Below, piece after piece: positions 10,201-18,108 of a stretch of DNA of 64,000 nucleotides (position 1 is the first letter of the stretch; the number at the start of each line of letters is the position of its first letter). Made by a program: the position numbers and the translations under genes. The stretch is from Tenacibaculum sp. M341 (GTDB lineage: Bacteria; Bacteroidota; Bacteroidia; Flavobacteriales; Flavobacteriaceae), in NCBI RefSeq assembly GCF_004337695.1, contig NZ_SJXJ01000003.1, positions 248,001-312,000 of the forward strand. The letters are read 5' to 3'. Under the pieces are notes generated by a model. The model did no database searches and was not told where the DNA came from. It saw nothing but the letters and a program-made list of their open reading frames with translations.

Positions 10201-10376
10201 GTTGAGGTAACACTTCTTCCACCTCTAAACGGACCAATATTTCGCCATTTTAAACCATGAAATAAAGAATCAGTAATTTTTAAAATAGGTTCTTTGGTTT
10301 TCTTTCTTTTTTTTTGTGCTTCATTGGTTAAAGGCAACAGCAATATGCATAAAAAAACAAGTTTAAGTGTTTTCAT
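7233..10376 (-). CDS. secreted sortilin/BNR beta-propeller protein
   Basis: A 1047-residue exported protein. The signal peptide is residues 1-20 (ending NEAQ). Many Asp-box/BNR-like repeats of the form SxDGGxTW follow ([54 protein letters not shown]), building one or two beta-propellers of the VPS10/sortilin type over about residues 40-720. The C-terminal 250 residues form a beta domain and a coiled-coil region (about 890-1000). Related Bacteroidota proteins are annotated as glycosyl hydrolases or VPS10 proteins, but no catalytic residues can be named here. No T9SS tail is visible. It is monocistronic with its own terminator. Confidence 0.82.
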   Translation of the reverse strand: MKTLKLVFLCILLLPLTNEAQKKRKKTKEPILKITDSLFHGLKWRNIGPFRGGRSVTSTGVIGKPHTYYMGSTGGGVFKTTDAGITWHNISDKFFKTGSVGAITVSESDTNIVLVGMGEHAARGVMTSMGDGVYKSMDAGKNWTHIGLEKTRHISDIIIHPTNPDIIYVAAQGAQYAPTNERGIYRSNDGGKSWKKILFINQNTGASSLSMDMTNPRILYASMWQHQRYPWIMESGGKDSGLYKSTDGGDTWTQMKTGLPKDFGKSGISVSRANPERVFAVIEAEGKKGGVYRSDDAGKKWKQVNGNRVNIARSWYYMEIFADPQNENIVYVLNAPVMKSIDGGKSFTNIPVPHGDNHHLWINPYDNSNMINSNDGGANISFNGGKSWSTQQNQSTAQFYRVITDNLVPYNVYGGQQDNSAIAIASRTNDGGIDWKDWYSVAGGESAFIAFDPDNPETVYGGTYQGNISKWTRASRAQKSIKEYPELGLSIAPKDAKYRYNWNAPIISSPHNRKTIYHAGNVVFKTTNGGINWTTISPDLTKNEKDKHGPGGGPYTNEAAGGENYNTLTTLVESQHKEGVLYAGSDDGLLHITKNGGASWENITPKGISDGIINSIDISEHDPATAYVVIMRYKSLDLNSYVFKTTNYGKTWTKIVTGLNDPNGFARVVRADKKRKGLLYAGTETGLYVSNDDGAFWQRLKLNLPVVAINDLIIQDNDLVAATSGRGFWILDDLGSLQSMTSNQENIQIFTPKPTYRIFGGVSKATGQGTNPKSGVTFDYYLPKNIDTLNLTLEVLQRATVIRKYTNKKPKKFKSWPGGPSKPQVLPSKKGFNRFTWDFKREAIPAIDKVFVFGGLSGSNVSPGNYTLKLSLDGETVSTEAIILSNPAIQSTTTDFTEQQKILVRIENVLKDMHTSVNQMRSAKKQLNHYAKLLKENDKAKELIEKGKALQKRINTWEENLIQEKQKTFQDVINFNNKLNSQLIQLLNYIDQPDPKVTKGAKERFNDLMNDWQVYKNERDAIINTEMNSYNTLYKSLDIPALIIDKN

Positions 10377-10494
10377 GTAGTGGTTTTTAGGTTATTGGTT
10401 GTTGTAGCCTTAAAGGTACTTAATTCAATTGAATTTTGAGAGGAAGTCGATAATTCAAGTGAGGAAGTTAAAAAAGAAAGATATATGAAAAAAA

Positions 10495-10524
10495 ACACAA
10501 ACTTCAGCGCTTTGAAGTTTGTGT
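10495..10524 (-). terminator. intrinsic terminator of the fibre-like gene
   Basis: A 12-bp perfect stem (10495-10506 with 10513-10524) has loop GCGCTT and is followed on the minus strand by a run of eight T. It lies 26 bp downstream of the stop at 10550. Confidence 0.85.
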
Positions 10525-10549
10525 TTGTAAGAAATAAACTGTTTTTTAA

Positions 10550-12034
10550 TTAGTTTTTTTGATTTAATTGTTTTTCTATTTTAGAAACTCTGTCTAATAA
10601 AGATTTTAAAAGAATATTTTCTTTTTCTAGTTTTTCAATTTTGGAATTTTGTTTTTTTAATTCTTTAATCTCTTTATCTTGAGCAATTGTATAAAGAGTT
10701 AACTCTTCTATTTTTTGTAATAATTTAGCATCCATTTCACCTAGGAAAATTCCGTTTTCTTCCACTTCTTTGGCGCTAGGAATGTCTTTTAAATGTCCTT
10801 TTTCATTAATGTGATTTTCTACTTCTTTAAGAGTAGGTAATTGATAATCATCGTAAAAAACAAAATCAGACCATGTATTTGCTTCTACTTTTATTTCTCT
10901 GGCACCTATTGATCCTTCTACCGCCAACTTGTGAGAGCCAGTAGTTCTGGTACCAATTCCAAATTTACCTTTATGATAGTATATTTTTTCTGTAATTCCA
11001 CCATCTACAGTTTGAATAAAATTCAAAACAAAAGGATCATCATACTCAACAAAATTTAAATAAGCACTTCCAAGTTCATAAGAAGTATAAATTTTACCAC
11101 CATCAGCATGATCAGTTCCTACTTTAAAAGCATTTTGAAGACTACCCTCTGCACTAATATCTAATTTAAAGCTTGGGGTACTTGTTCCAATACCAACATT
11201 TCCATCTGATGATATTCTAACTCGCTCTTCACCTAAAGTAGAAAAACCTAGAAAACCTCCAGCACCACTCGACCCTCGGTAAAAAGAAATAAATCCATTT
11301 CTTTCATCAGTATCGTATTTTAAACCTAATCTAAAAGACTCAATATTAGCTGGTTGTGTTGTAAGGGTTTTAGTGTATAAAGAGAATTTTTCTTCATCAG
11401 CATTGGCAAGTATTGCTCCATATGAATTATTGCCATTATTTATATGTAAATCTGCTTTAGGGTTTGAAGTACCAATACCCACATTATTTGTAAAAACAGT
11501 GTTTAAAGTTCCTCCTGTTCCACTTTCATATGTTCCAAATTTTGTTCGATGTTCATGAACAGTTTTATTAGGTGCTTGTCCAGTTGGTAATGGGTTAATA
11601 GTTATTTCACTACTCAAAGCTTCTACAGTAAAATAGTATTTGGCAGCACTAGGACTATCACTTTTGTATGACATAAAATAATTACCATTATCATCGCTTT
11701 CTATTTTTATAACACCTTGTGTATAGGCACCTGCAGTTGTTTTTATGAACACATCTTTATGGTGGTTCACAAGTATTTCAGCTGTAAAATTCCCAACATG
11801 ACTTGCTCCATGACTGGTAGCACTTATTCTTACATTAGATGCTAATTGACCACTTTTAGTTGTTATTTGATAAATTTTAACGTAGTTGTTTGAAATATTG
11901 GTGTTAAAATAAATTTTATCGGAAGTGTTTATTTTTGAAGAAGAATGATTAGCTTTTTTTAAGTTATTGTCAGCTTTTAAAGATAAACCTAATCCCATCA
12001 TAGTAATGACAGCAATTTTAAGTTTTGTTTTCAT
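10550..12034 (-). CDS. tail-fibre/S74-like exported protein
   Basis: A 494-residue protein with a signal peptide (residues 1-21, ending LKA). The middle carries three copies of the beta-strand motif VGIGTSNPKADLHI, VGIGTSTPSFKLDI and FGIGTRTTGSHKLAV, typical of phage tail-fibre-like and Bacteroidota surface proteins. The C-terminal part WSDFVFYDDYQLPTLKEVE, then HLKDIPSAKEVEENGI, is a conserved block in these proteins. The last about 65 residues are a heptad coiled coil (IEELTLYTIAQDKEIKELKK onward), probably for trimer formation. Its exact role is unknown. It ends at a strong terminator. Confidence 0.75.
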   Translation of the reverse strand: MKTKLKIAVITMMGLGLSLKADNNLKKANHSSSKINTSDKIYFNTNISNNYVKIYQITTKSGQLASNVRISATSHGASHVGNFTAEILVNHHKDVFIKTTAGAYTQGVIKIESDDNGNYFMSYKSDSPSAAKYYFTVEALSSEITINPLPTGQAPNKTVHEHRTKFGTYESGTGGTLNTVFTNNVGIGTSNPKADLHINNGNNSYGAILANADEEKFSLYTKTLTTQPANIESFRLGLKYDTDERNGFISFYRGSSGAGGFLGFSTLGEERVRISSDGNVGIGTSTPSFKLDISAEGSLQNAFKVGTDHADGGKIYTSYELGSAYLNFVEYDDPFVLNFIQTVDGGITEKIYYHKGKFGIGTRTTGSHKLAVEGSIGAREIKVEANTWSDFVFYDDYQLPTLKEVENHINEKGHLKDIPSAKEVEENGIFLGEMDAKLLQKIEELTLYTIAQDKEIKELKKQNSKIEKLEKENILLKSLLDRVSKIEKQLNQKN

Positions 12035-12123
12035 AATAATTTAAATTTATAATTCTGCAAAACTATAAATTAATAAACTACTGTACAACTACTTGTTTTA
12101 TTGCATAAAATAGATCCATATAA

Positions 12124-12582
12124 TCAATAATTAATGAGAGTTGAGAGAATCTTTAGTAGATAAAGATTGGTTATATTTTTTTCAACGAAATAATAAATAT
12201 CATGTAGATCAGAATCAGATAAATTAGGAAAAGATTCCATTAAACCCCATCCTTGTTTTCTCAATTCAATAGCTATACTATCTTTATCGTTGTACATTTT
12301 TATTGAATTTCTGGTGTATTTATAAAGCCATTTTTGATCTCTTCGTTTAGTTATTCCACCTAAAGCAGGAGCAGTCATTATTTTGTCCATATCTATAGAA
12401 TGACAAGAAGAGCAATAATTCTTTTCAAATAATTTTTTTCCTCTGTTAAATAAACTATCATTTTTTGTGATAGTATTTGTTTTGTTTTTAACAGAATAGT
12501 TTTCTTTTTTCTTGTTGGTATAAGTAAAAGTCAAAGTTAGAATTAGAGCAGAAGAGTAAAGTGTTTTTTTAGCTTTATTCAT
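12124..12582 (-). CDS. c-type cytochrome domain protein
   Basis: About 152 residues from the ATG at 12582 (a TTG at 12594 would add four residues). It has an N-terminal signal or membrane segment (about residues 8-22), then the haem c motif CSSCH (C57, C60, H61) and a downstream Met (GLMESFPNL) as likely sixth ligand; the last helix SDSDLHDIYYFVEK is the usual cytochrome c C-terminal helix. It is a periplasmic single-haem electron carrier or oxidase-linked domain. The partner is unknown; the gene follows a small membrane-protein gene by 13 bp and may form an operon with it. Confidence 0.82.
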   Translation of the reverse strand: MNKAKKTLYSSALILTLTFTYTNKKKENYSVKNKTNTITKNDSLFNRGKKLFEKNYCSSCHSIDMDKIMTAPALGGITKRRDQKWLYKYTRNSIKMYNDKDSIAIELRKQGWGLMESFPNLSDSDLHDIYYFVEKNITNLYLLKILSTLINY

Positions 12583-12595
12583 AACCTTTATCAAA

Positions 12596-12811
12596 TTACT
12601 TTAATCTATTTTTTAAACTCTTAATAATAATGTAGAGAGATATTATTACAGAAGGAATTAAAAGTAATATTCCTAAAAGTTGTAATAAATGAATTAAACA
12701 ACCATCACTAGCACATGGCTCACTTCCTACAATAATAAGTTGTACGGCAAATATTGCAACTACAATATTAATAAGAAGAAGTATCCAACTGATGATTCTG
12801 TATTTATTCAT
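12596..12811 (-). CDS. small two-helix membrane protein
   Basis: A 71-residue protein with two membrane helices (about residues 6-28 and 42-64) separated by a loop with two Cys (EPCASDGC). It lies just upstream of the cytochrome c gene and is co-oriented. The loop cysteines facing the periplasm could form a disulfide (inference). I do not recognise a family. Confidence 0.55.
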   Translation of the reverse strand: MNKYRIISWILLLINIVVAIFAVQLIIVGSEPCASDGCLIHLLQLLGILLLIPSVIISLYIIIKSLKNRLK

Positions 12812-12844
12812 TTGATTGTTTTATGTTGATGGTTTTTATTAGTT

Positions 12845-13456
12845 TTAGTGTTTGATATTGAATTGATTGAATTCTGTTTCAATACCAAGTATAAAACCTA
12901 TTTTATCACATATCTTTCTGCTAGTTTTCGTTAATTCATATATTATTTCATCTTCAGTTTTTTGAATAATTCCTGTTGGATTCACAACAAACATTTCATA
13001 TTTATTCCCATATATATCTTTGCAATAGACTACACACATATATCTATATACCTTCTGATGACCATTATCACCTCCTGCTATATGTTCCTTTCTACTATCA
13101 ATTATTAATGAATCTATTTCTTTAATTTTTAAAGTTTTAGATTTAAAGCGATTTATTTTTATAATGAATTGGTCCTTAGATCTGTTATATTCTATAATCT
13201 TATTGGTTGGTTTTGCATAAATACCAATAAGTTGCGAAATAAAAATAAAGAATAGAAAAGCAAAAAAGACGATTAAAATCAAATCTCCAAAACCTGAAAA
13301 ATTATACAGCTCAAAATAAATAAAGACTACAAGTACAAGAGCGATTTTTATGGTTAAATGAAACGTGTGAAAATATTCAGATTTGCCTATCTGATATGAG
13401 AGTGAAAAAGTAGAAAAGTTATTTTTCCATAAGAATTTACCAATTCTTTCAGCCAT
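12845..13456 (-). CDS. membrane protein of unknown function
   Basis: A 203-residue protein. Two membrane helices lie at about residues 33-52 and 56-80, then a soluble mixed alpha/beta part (NKIIEYNRSKDQFIIKI onward) resembles a PH-like or DUF-type membrane-associated domain. There are no catalytic motifs. It is the first gene of the accessory island in this direction; 33 bp separate it from the two-helix protein gene. No homologue is recognised with confidence. Confidence 0.5.
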   Translation of the reverse strand: MAERIGKFLWKNNFSTFSLSYQIGKSEYFHTFHLTIKIALVLVVFIYFELYNFSGFGDLILIVFFAFLFFIFISQLIGIYAKPTNKIIEYNRSKDQFIIKINRFKSKTLKIKEIDSLIIDSRKEHIAGGDNGHQKVYRYMCVVYCKDIYGNKYEMFVVNPTGIIQKTEDEIIYELTKTSRKICDKIGFILGIETEFNQFNIKH

Positions 13457-13529
13457 TTTTTATTATTTGCTTTGATTTTTTTATATCCAAATTTTGATAT
13501 GCTATTTAAGCGTGTTTTAATTATTGTTA

Positions 13530-13554
13530 ACAGCTTCGTATAATCGTAAGCTGT
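13530..13554. repeat. inverted repeat between accessory genes
   Basis: Stem ACAGCTT / AAGCTGT encloses a short loop that itself partly pairs, with one unpaired base. It lies just after the VOC gene stop and next to the shared word TTATTGTTAAC (13521-13531). It may be a weak terminator or a cassette-boundary hairpin. Confidence 0.45.
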
Positions 13555-13556
13555 GT

Positions 13557-14240
13557 TTATGAATTGTTGACGGTAGTTTTTATTTTTTCATTCCTGTATT
13601 CTATATGATATTCTATTTCCTTATTTTCAATAACTGCTTCAAATGGTTCAGGTTTTATTTTTATAGATGTTGGAAACCAAATATCTTTTAAGTTATAGTT
13701 TGGTAAAAGAAAAATTCCTTCTTGTGAACCATTTGTTCCAAATCGATTAATATCTCCTTTCCAATATTCCGTTTGTAATTCAGTTTTAAGTTGGTCATTT
13801 GTCTTTTTAACATTGGCTGTTGGCATTCCCATTTCATTTACTCCTAAAACTTTTGAAATATCAAATTCGTCAGAATCATCATTATTCAAATCATATCTTA
13901 CAATGAATTCAGCTATATTTCCACTTGCATCATAAAAGTAAAAAGAGTCAGCATTCCAAGAGTCAAAGTTTTGAGTTTTTCTACCATTTCCAATATTTAT
14001 AATTTCAGTTCTTTTTTCCATCCATTCTAAAGCTTCGTTTAATTTATTTGAAGGAATTAAAAAACAATAATGATATTTATATTCTCTTTCCGTTTTCTCG
14101 AATGATAATTCACTCCAACCAACTTTTATAGAAAAATAATTAGTGTTTTGTTCTAAAACTTTAAATCCTAGAGTCTTTGAGTAAAAATTTAATTCTGATT
14201 CTAATTTATTAGTATAAAGTTTTAATTTTTTAAATTTCAT
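13557..14240 (-). CDS. VOC (glyoxalase/bleomycin-resistance) family protein
   Basis: A 227-residue protein. It opens with FKKLKLYTNKLESELNFYSKTLGFKVLE, the start of a vicinal-oxygen-chelate module, and has the matching second half GNIAEFIVRYDL at about residues 107-119. The C-terminal about 90 residues extend beyond a single VOC domain. VOC proteins include lyases, dioxygenases and drug-binding proteins; no specific substrate can be assigned. The start is an ATG. The flanking intergenic DNA contains inverted repeats on both sides, as for other genes of this island. Confidence 0.75.
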   Translation of the reverse strand: MKFKKLKLYTNKLESELNFYSKTLGFKVLEQNTNYFSIKVGWSELSFEKTEREYKYHYCFLIPSNKLNEALEWMEKRTEIINIGNGRKTQNFDSWNADSFYFYDASGNIAEFIVRYDLNNDDSDEFDISKVLGVNEMGMPTANVKKTNDQLKTELQTEYWKGDINRFGTNGSQEGIFLLPNYNLKDIWFPTSIKIKPEPFEAVIENKEIEYHIEYRNEKIKTTVNNS

Positions 14241-14439
14241 AGTTTAATTTATTCGGTTTTTTAATTACTGCTAACGTTTAATATATGTGTCGTAGTAAAG
14301 CAAAATGTTATCCCTGCTTTTCAGTGTAGTGATTACTAACTTTTCTTTATTGATAGTACTGTACTACTGCAAAATTACCAAATAATCTACTTAGTCATTT
14401 AGCTGCTATGATCACATATATGTTATCGTACAATATTTT

Positions 14440-14997
14440 TTATTTCCATAAGTGCTCATTTTCATCAAGCCATTTGTCTGCGAATTCATGTGGTTTAATA
14501 ATATTTAAGAATTCTGAAAAAGAACTACTGATAACTTGTCCGTTTTTTATTAATTCAGAAGCATTACTTCCACAATCATGGTAGATGTATATAACCGTTG
14601 GATTTTGCTCTTTAGAGTTAATATAGAAACCATCTCCATCTTTATTGGTATTCTCCGCTATACAGATATAATTTTGTTTAATAAGTTCAGCCCCTGGGAA
14701 TTCTTCTTTTGCTATTGATTCGATATTCTCAATGCTGTTGAATTCAGTATTCATATAGGGAAGTTCGCTTTGATTTTTATTTTTCAATGATTCCCATCCA
14801 AAATTAAAAGGAATTCCAATTTTTAGTTCCGCAATTGGATATTCAGTCAATAACTCGTCATACCAACCTGGAATTTTTTTTCTGACTTTTCGTCTGAATT
14901 TTTGAAAAATACTTTGTTGAGTTTTATATCCAATATTGGTCAATTCAGGATGTTTTTTGAATAAAAGTTCGATATTTTCTCTGATTTCTTTTTCCAA
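14440..14997 (-). CDS. SMI1/KNR4 (SUKH)-like protein
   Basis: A 185-residue protein with the layout of a small SMI1/KNR4 domain: an N-terminal helix, then KIPGWYDELLTEYPIAEL, hydrophobic strands, DGDGFYINSKEQNPTVIYIYHD, and a final FSEFLNII. SUKH proteins are often immunity proteins against polymorphic toxins or general adaptors. No ATG is available between the upstream stop and the conserved start, so a TTG at 14997 is used. A copy of the shared ~85-bp upstream element (15029-15113) lies 32 bp before it. Confidence 0.65.
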   Translation of the reverse strand: MEKEIRENIELLFKKHPELTNIGYKTQQSIFQKFRRKVRKKIPGWYDELLTEYPIAELKIGIPFNFGWESLKNKNQSELPYMNTEFNSIENIESIAKEEFPGAELIKQNYICIAENTNKDGDGFYINSKEQNPTVIYIYHDCGSNASELIKNGQVISSSFSEFLNIIKPHEFADKWLDENEHLWK

Positions 14998-15028
14998 TTT
15001 AGATTTTTCTTAAATGTTGTACAATGTA

Positions 15029-15113
15029 GAGCTAAACACAATTGTGTTTATTCCCATTATATCATGGTATAAATGTAGCTATTTAAAACAAACATAACAA
15101 TGAATATTAAAAA
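15029..15113 (-). promoter_or_regulatory. shared upstream element, copy A
   Basis: First copy of a repeated ~85-bp element also found at 16823-16900 and 20261-20347. On the minus strand it reads TTG (complement of 15098-15100), 20 nt, then TACATTTA (complement of 15070-15077), which fits the Bacteroidota -33/-7 promoter. About 20 nt downstream is a perfect 18-nt palindrome, TAAACACAATTGTGTTTA (15033-15050). It precedes the SMI1/KNR4 gene at 14997. Confidence 0.65.
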
Positions 15114-15332
15114 AAGCAATGCACAATAGCTTTAACTTTCAAAATAAGTTTTTTAGTTATTGTCTTATCTATAAAACTGATCTACATACAAATTTGCATA
15201 GCTTCTAATAATCATTCATTCAGATCTTTTAACGATCACGAATTATGTGTTGTTACTTGAAAGGATTTAAGTAGAAAGTGAATTTATTTTAAAAACTATT
15301 GATGAGTAGAGGAGAGTTTGTGGAGAAGAAAA

Positions 15333-15371
15333 TTAATAGAAGACCTCGCAAAAAGCGAGGTCTTCTATTAA
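15333..15371 (-). terminator. strong intrinsic terminator after the GG-leader peptide gene
   Basis: A perfect 17-bp stem (15333-15349 with 15355-15371) has an all-A loop on the plus strand. In the minus direction it ends in a short T-rich tract. It lies 25 bp after the stop codon of the peptide gene and supports that the small gene is transcribed. Confidence 0.88.
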
Positions 15372-15396
15372 AAAGATTTTTTAAGGTAGATGAGTC

Positions 15397-15603
15397 CTAA
15401 AAATAGGTAAATTGACAAGTTCCTTGACTAAACCTATTTCTTTTCTTACAGTAAACATCTGGCCATCCAAAAGTACCTCCAAAAGCAGAACAATCTGCAT
15501 TTGTTGTACAAGCCTGACCTATTATAGGAAGTTGACCTCCATTAATTTCTTTTTGCTGATTTTTCGTAAGAGATTTCCCTAAGTTTTGAATGTTTTTTTT
15601 CAT
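15397..15603 (-). CDS. double-glycine-leader Cys-rich peptide precursor
   Basis: A 68-residue precursor. The leader (residues 1-23) has the Bacteroidota bacteriocin-like form MKKNIQNLGKSLTKNQQ, then KEINGG, with cleavage expected after the Gly-Gly. The mature part (about 45 residues) has four cysteines (ACTTNADC, then VYC and GTC), enough for two disulfides, and is rich in Gly, Phe and Tyr. Such leaders direct export by peptidase-containing ABC transporters (C39 type); none is encoded in this window. The gene has an ATG, an AT-rich leader with a small hairpin, and a strong terminator. It lies between two SMI1/KNR4 genes. Confidence 0.75.
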   Translation of the reverse strand: MKKNIQNLGKSLTKNQQKEINGGQLPIIGQACTTNADCSAFGGTFGWPDVYCKKRNRFSQGTCQFTYF

Positions 15604-15863
15604 TATAATAGTTTTTAAAAGGTTGTTTTTGCTTTTGTTAAAAGCATTCCTTTAAATATACTTATTTTATTTTAATAAAATATTCACAACTATTGTTGAC
15701 GAAAATATTAAGAGTACGATTATTTTTATTTTGAATTAAAGTAATGGCTACACATAAGAATAATAATAGATTTTCATGCATTTATTGTTTGTCGTTTATT
15801 TTATAAATTCAATATTTTTTTAGATATTAAACCGATATTATTTTATTGTAATGGAGTTAGTAA

Positions 15864-16787
15864 TTATTCTTGTAAAAATTCATAAGGTGCTCCAACTATT
15901 GATTTAAGAATTTCGTGTTGATGGTTTTCGCTATTAAATAACTCAGGATTATTTTCAATCTTTAATAAACATAAATCAAAAAAAGAAGATAAATTTTCTG
16001 CCAGAACTGGCATTAAAGCTTCATCTCTACCAAAAATGATAATTTGCCCTTTTTTACCTTGAATATCAGGAGCTAAATCAATCCCCAAATAATTGCCACC
16101 TCCATCTGTAAAAACAGGTAACCATTTGTAATGAAAGTATTTCAATAAAATTGATTTGGGCGGATATGATTTAAATTCCATAATTGTATCCCAATCTTCA
16201 TTTTTACGAATTATCTCATATTTATAATCTGAAAATATTTTGAATTCTAATTCATCCCAATTGTCCGTTGCTTTTTCTATTTCATAGAGTTCTCCACATA
16301 ATTTCATAATATCATCAGTCTTTTGTCCAATTTCAATGATGATATTTGAGTCTGAATTGTTTTTATATAAATAAGGACCTCCAAATGAGATGGGAGAGCA
16401 ATTAAACTCTATTCTATCCCAAGATTGAAAATTATTTTTAAGTTCTTTAAAATGACTAACAATCTTATCAAGAATCAAGTTTGATTTTTTGGGGTTCTCT
16501 AAAGTTTTTTTTTGGGGTTTAATATATCTTCTAGATTGTTTTAGCTGAGAAATAATTTCAGAAAGATCCATAAATTCTAAACCTAAAAGGATACCTGTTT
16601 CTTCACCAATTTCGCCATTAAATCTTGAATATAATTCAATAAATTCTTTGGGTAGCTTTTCTTCTAATAGAGCTTCTATATTTTCAAATAGACTTTTATC
16701 TGTCTTTTCACTTAATGAATTAGTAGGATAATTATAGTTGTTTAATGTCCAATTTTGAATTTTTAGTAATTTATCAGTTAAAGTCAT
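15864..16787 (-). CDS. SMI1/KNR4 (SUKH) family protein
   Basis: A 307-residue protein. The SMI1/KNR4 signature is clear: LPKEFIELYSRFNGEIGEE then GILLGLEFMDLSEI (about residues 38-78), and later GGGNYLGIDLAPDIQGKKGQ and QIIIFGRDEALMPVLAENL (about 227-272). This is the yeast Smi1/YobK type, widespread in bacteria as immunity proteins of contact-dependent or polymorphic toxin systems, though many are orphans. No toxin gene is adjacent except the small GG-leader peptide downstream. The start is an ATG 36 bp after element copy B. Confidence 0.85.
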   Translation of the reverse strand: MTLTDKLLKIQNWTLNNYNYPTNSLSEKTDKSLFENIEALLEEKLPKEFIELYSRFNGEIGEETGILLGLEFMDLSEIISQLKQSRRYIKPQKKTLENPKKSNLILDKIVSHFKELKNNFQSWDRIEFNCSPISFGGPYLYKNNSDSNIIIEIGQKTDDIMKLCGELYEIEKATDNWDELEFKIFSDYKYEIIRKNEDWDTIMEFKSYPPKSILLKYFHYKWLPVFTDGGGNYLGIDLAPDIQGKKGQIIIFGRDEALMPVLAENLSSFFDLCLLKIENNPELFNSENHQHEILKSIVGAPYEFLQE

Positions 16788-16822
16788 TTATTAAGAATGT
16801 TACTATTATTACTGCTAACAAA

Positions 16823-16900
16823 AGTCTAACCACAATTGTTTAGCCTTATTATACGTATATAAATGTAACTATTTAAAATAAACAGCACAATGAGAAACTT
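16823..16900 (-). promoter_or_regulatory. shared upstream element, copy B
   Basis: Second copy of the element. TTG (complement of 16888-16890), 20 nt, TACATTTA (complement of 16860-16867) is the promoter-like part. The palindrome is less regular here (CTAACCACAATTGTTTAG, 16826-16843). It precedes the 307-residue SMI1/KNR4 gene. The word TTACTGCTAAC at 16809-16819, between the element and the gene, is also found at 14265-14275. Confidence 0.6.
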
Positions 16901-17340
16901 AACATTCAAATCCTTTTTGAGTATCTAAAAGACTATAAATTTTCAAAAAGAAAAAGTAAAAAAGACAAAATATGCAAGTCGAATAGAGAAGACAAATCAA
17001 ACATTTTAACACAGTAGTAACATGAACAGACTGCAGCAAAAAGAGAGAGAAAACATCATTTTAAACACAATACAACTGCAGTAGTAACAGTAAAAAACAA
17101 CAAATAATGGCTGTAAAAAAAGAAGCTTAGCTTTTATTTTTTGCAAAGTTGCGGTTTAGTAAGTGCAAAGTTACTTTTGGTTGGTTGCAGCTTTGCAGTT
17201 AGTCAAGTGCAAAGCTGCGGTTACACAAGAGCAAAGCAGCAAAAAAAAATTGCAGCAGCAGCAATTTTGACAAAAAAGCACAAAAAAACCTCAAAAATAC
17301 CAATGCATTTTTGAGGTTGTAGGCTTTAAAAAGTTGTAAT
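16901..17340. other. non-coding stretch with GCAAAG repeats
   Basis: About 440 bp between the SMI1/KNR4 gene promoter and the 66-residue gene. I see no supported gene. From 17142 to 17264 it contains degenerate repeats built on TGCAAAG(C/T)TGCGGTT (17142, 17164 and 17208), an 11-bp inverted repeat GCAGCTTTGCA / TGCAAAGCTGC (17187-17197 and 17208-17218, 10-nt loop) and a CAG-repeat run (17250-17264). It could be a structured RNA or a decayed repeat array. Confidence 0.4.
17287..17318 (-). terminator. intrinsic terminator of the 66-residue gene
   Basis: A 12-bp stem (17287-17298 with 17307-17318) has an 8-nt loop and is followed on the minus strand by seven T. It lies 28 bp after the stop at 17346. 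Confidence 0.8.
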
Positions 17341-17345
17341 ACTAA

Positions 17346-17546
17346 CTACACCAATTTACATTCAACGTTTTTTAATAATTGTTTCAAACGTTTATCGGAT
17401 CTAAAGTTTATGCGTGATTTGTTAATTTCATCTTCAGTAGCCACTCCTAATGAGTTTATACCATTTCCAATAGCATGTAAATAGTGTTTCTTAGGTGCGG
17501 TAATATTTTGTGGATTAATCTTTTCCATTCTTTTTACATTAATCAT
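17346..17546 (-). CDS. hypothetical 66-residue protein
   Basis: A 66-residue basic protein with no recognised domain. It has an ATG start (a second Met at residue 7), a purine-free A-rich leader, and a clear own terminator, which together argue for a real gene. The C-terminal half is charged and helical (INKSRINFRSDKRLKQLLKN). It could be a small regulator or an antitoxin, but nothing in the sequence decides this. Confidence 0.5.
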   Translation of the reverse strand: MINVKRMEKINPQNITAPKKHYLHAIGNGINSLGVATEDEINKSRINFRSDKRLKQLLKNVECKLV

Positions 17547-17900
17547 AATTTTTTGTTTTTGTGCAATTAAAGTAATAATAAATTACTGGTGATACTTTTT
17601 TCTAATAGCTATTTTTTAAATAGTATGTCTTGTGAGTCAAAAATAGTATTTAATACAGCTTTAAGGTTTAAATACAATAGGAGTTATCTGTAGTTGCAGT
17701 AAATAGTGGTGATGTAATATTAAGTGAATTTTAATTTTTTTTAAAAAAAGATAGAAATATAGGGTAGAGTTAATAATATAATTAAAAATAGGATTGATTT
17801 TTAATGGTTGTCACCCGAAAGGAGTTGAGCGCTAAGCCTTGTTTTAATGTTATTATTCAGTTTCTATTGGCTTAGGTGGCGGTGGGGGAAAATAAAATTT

Positions 17901-18053
17901 CTAGTTAAGCCATATTTTTATATCAGTCTTATTTGTAGTTTGTTTGTAAGCATGAGTTAGTTTGTCAAGTGTTGAAACTAATTTCTTTGGGTCGAAATTA
18001 TCATAAGAAATATAAAATAGTAATTTTTCAGGATTATCACTGGTTGACACCAC
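17901..18053 (-). pseudogene. short orphan frame after the AbiA-like gene
   Basis: A 50-codon frame with coding-like composition (starts VVSTSDNPEKLLFYISYDNF, ends DIKIWLN). It has no ATG; GTG at 18053 or 18050 are the only starts before an in-frame stop at 18066-18068. It looks like the C-terminal end of a protein whose front was lost, or a GTG-started small gene. No family is recognised. Confidence 0.35.
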
Positions 18054-18070
18054 TAGTTTTGAAAACTAGC

Positions 18071-18098
18071 GGGAGCTAGGGAGCCAGGGTAGCTGGGG
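18071..18098 (+). repeat. 8-nt-periodic G-run array (G-quadruplex motif)
   Basis: GGG runs begin at 18071, 18079, 18087 and 18095, exactly 8 nt apart, with 5-nt spacers (AGCTA, AGCCA, TAGCT); the last run is GGGG. This meets the usual four-tract quadruplex pattern on the plus strand, in DNA that is otherwise about one-third GC. It lies 10 bp past the stop codon of the AbiA-like RT gene. Confidence 0.75.
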
Positions 18099-18108
18099 AC
18101 AAGTTTTT

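Larger units (their letters stand above)
17547..18108. other. non-coding stretch downstream of the AbiA-like gene
   Basis: 562 bp containing, in order on the plus strand: an AT-rich part; a more GC-rich block at 17805-17888 with inverted repeat CTAAGCC / GGCTTAG (17832-17838 and 17869-17875) and a G-rich stretch; a short minus-strand open frame (17901-18053); an 8+8 palindrome (18053-18069); and the G-run array at 18071-18098. The words TGGTTGTCACC (17805) and TGGTTGACACC (18041) bracket the frame. This could be an associated RNA or the remains of a lost gene. Confidence 0.45.

Noticed and set aside
17820-17840. attC-like core GTTGAGC near CTAAGCC
   Set aside because: The core word fits GTTRRRY, but no matching RYYYAAC arm lies at the needed distance and no integrase is present.
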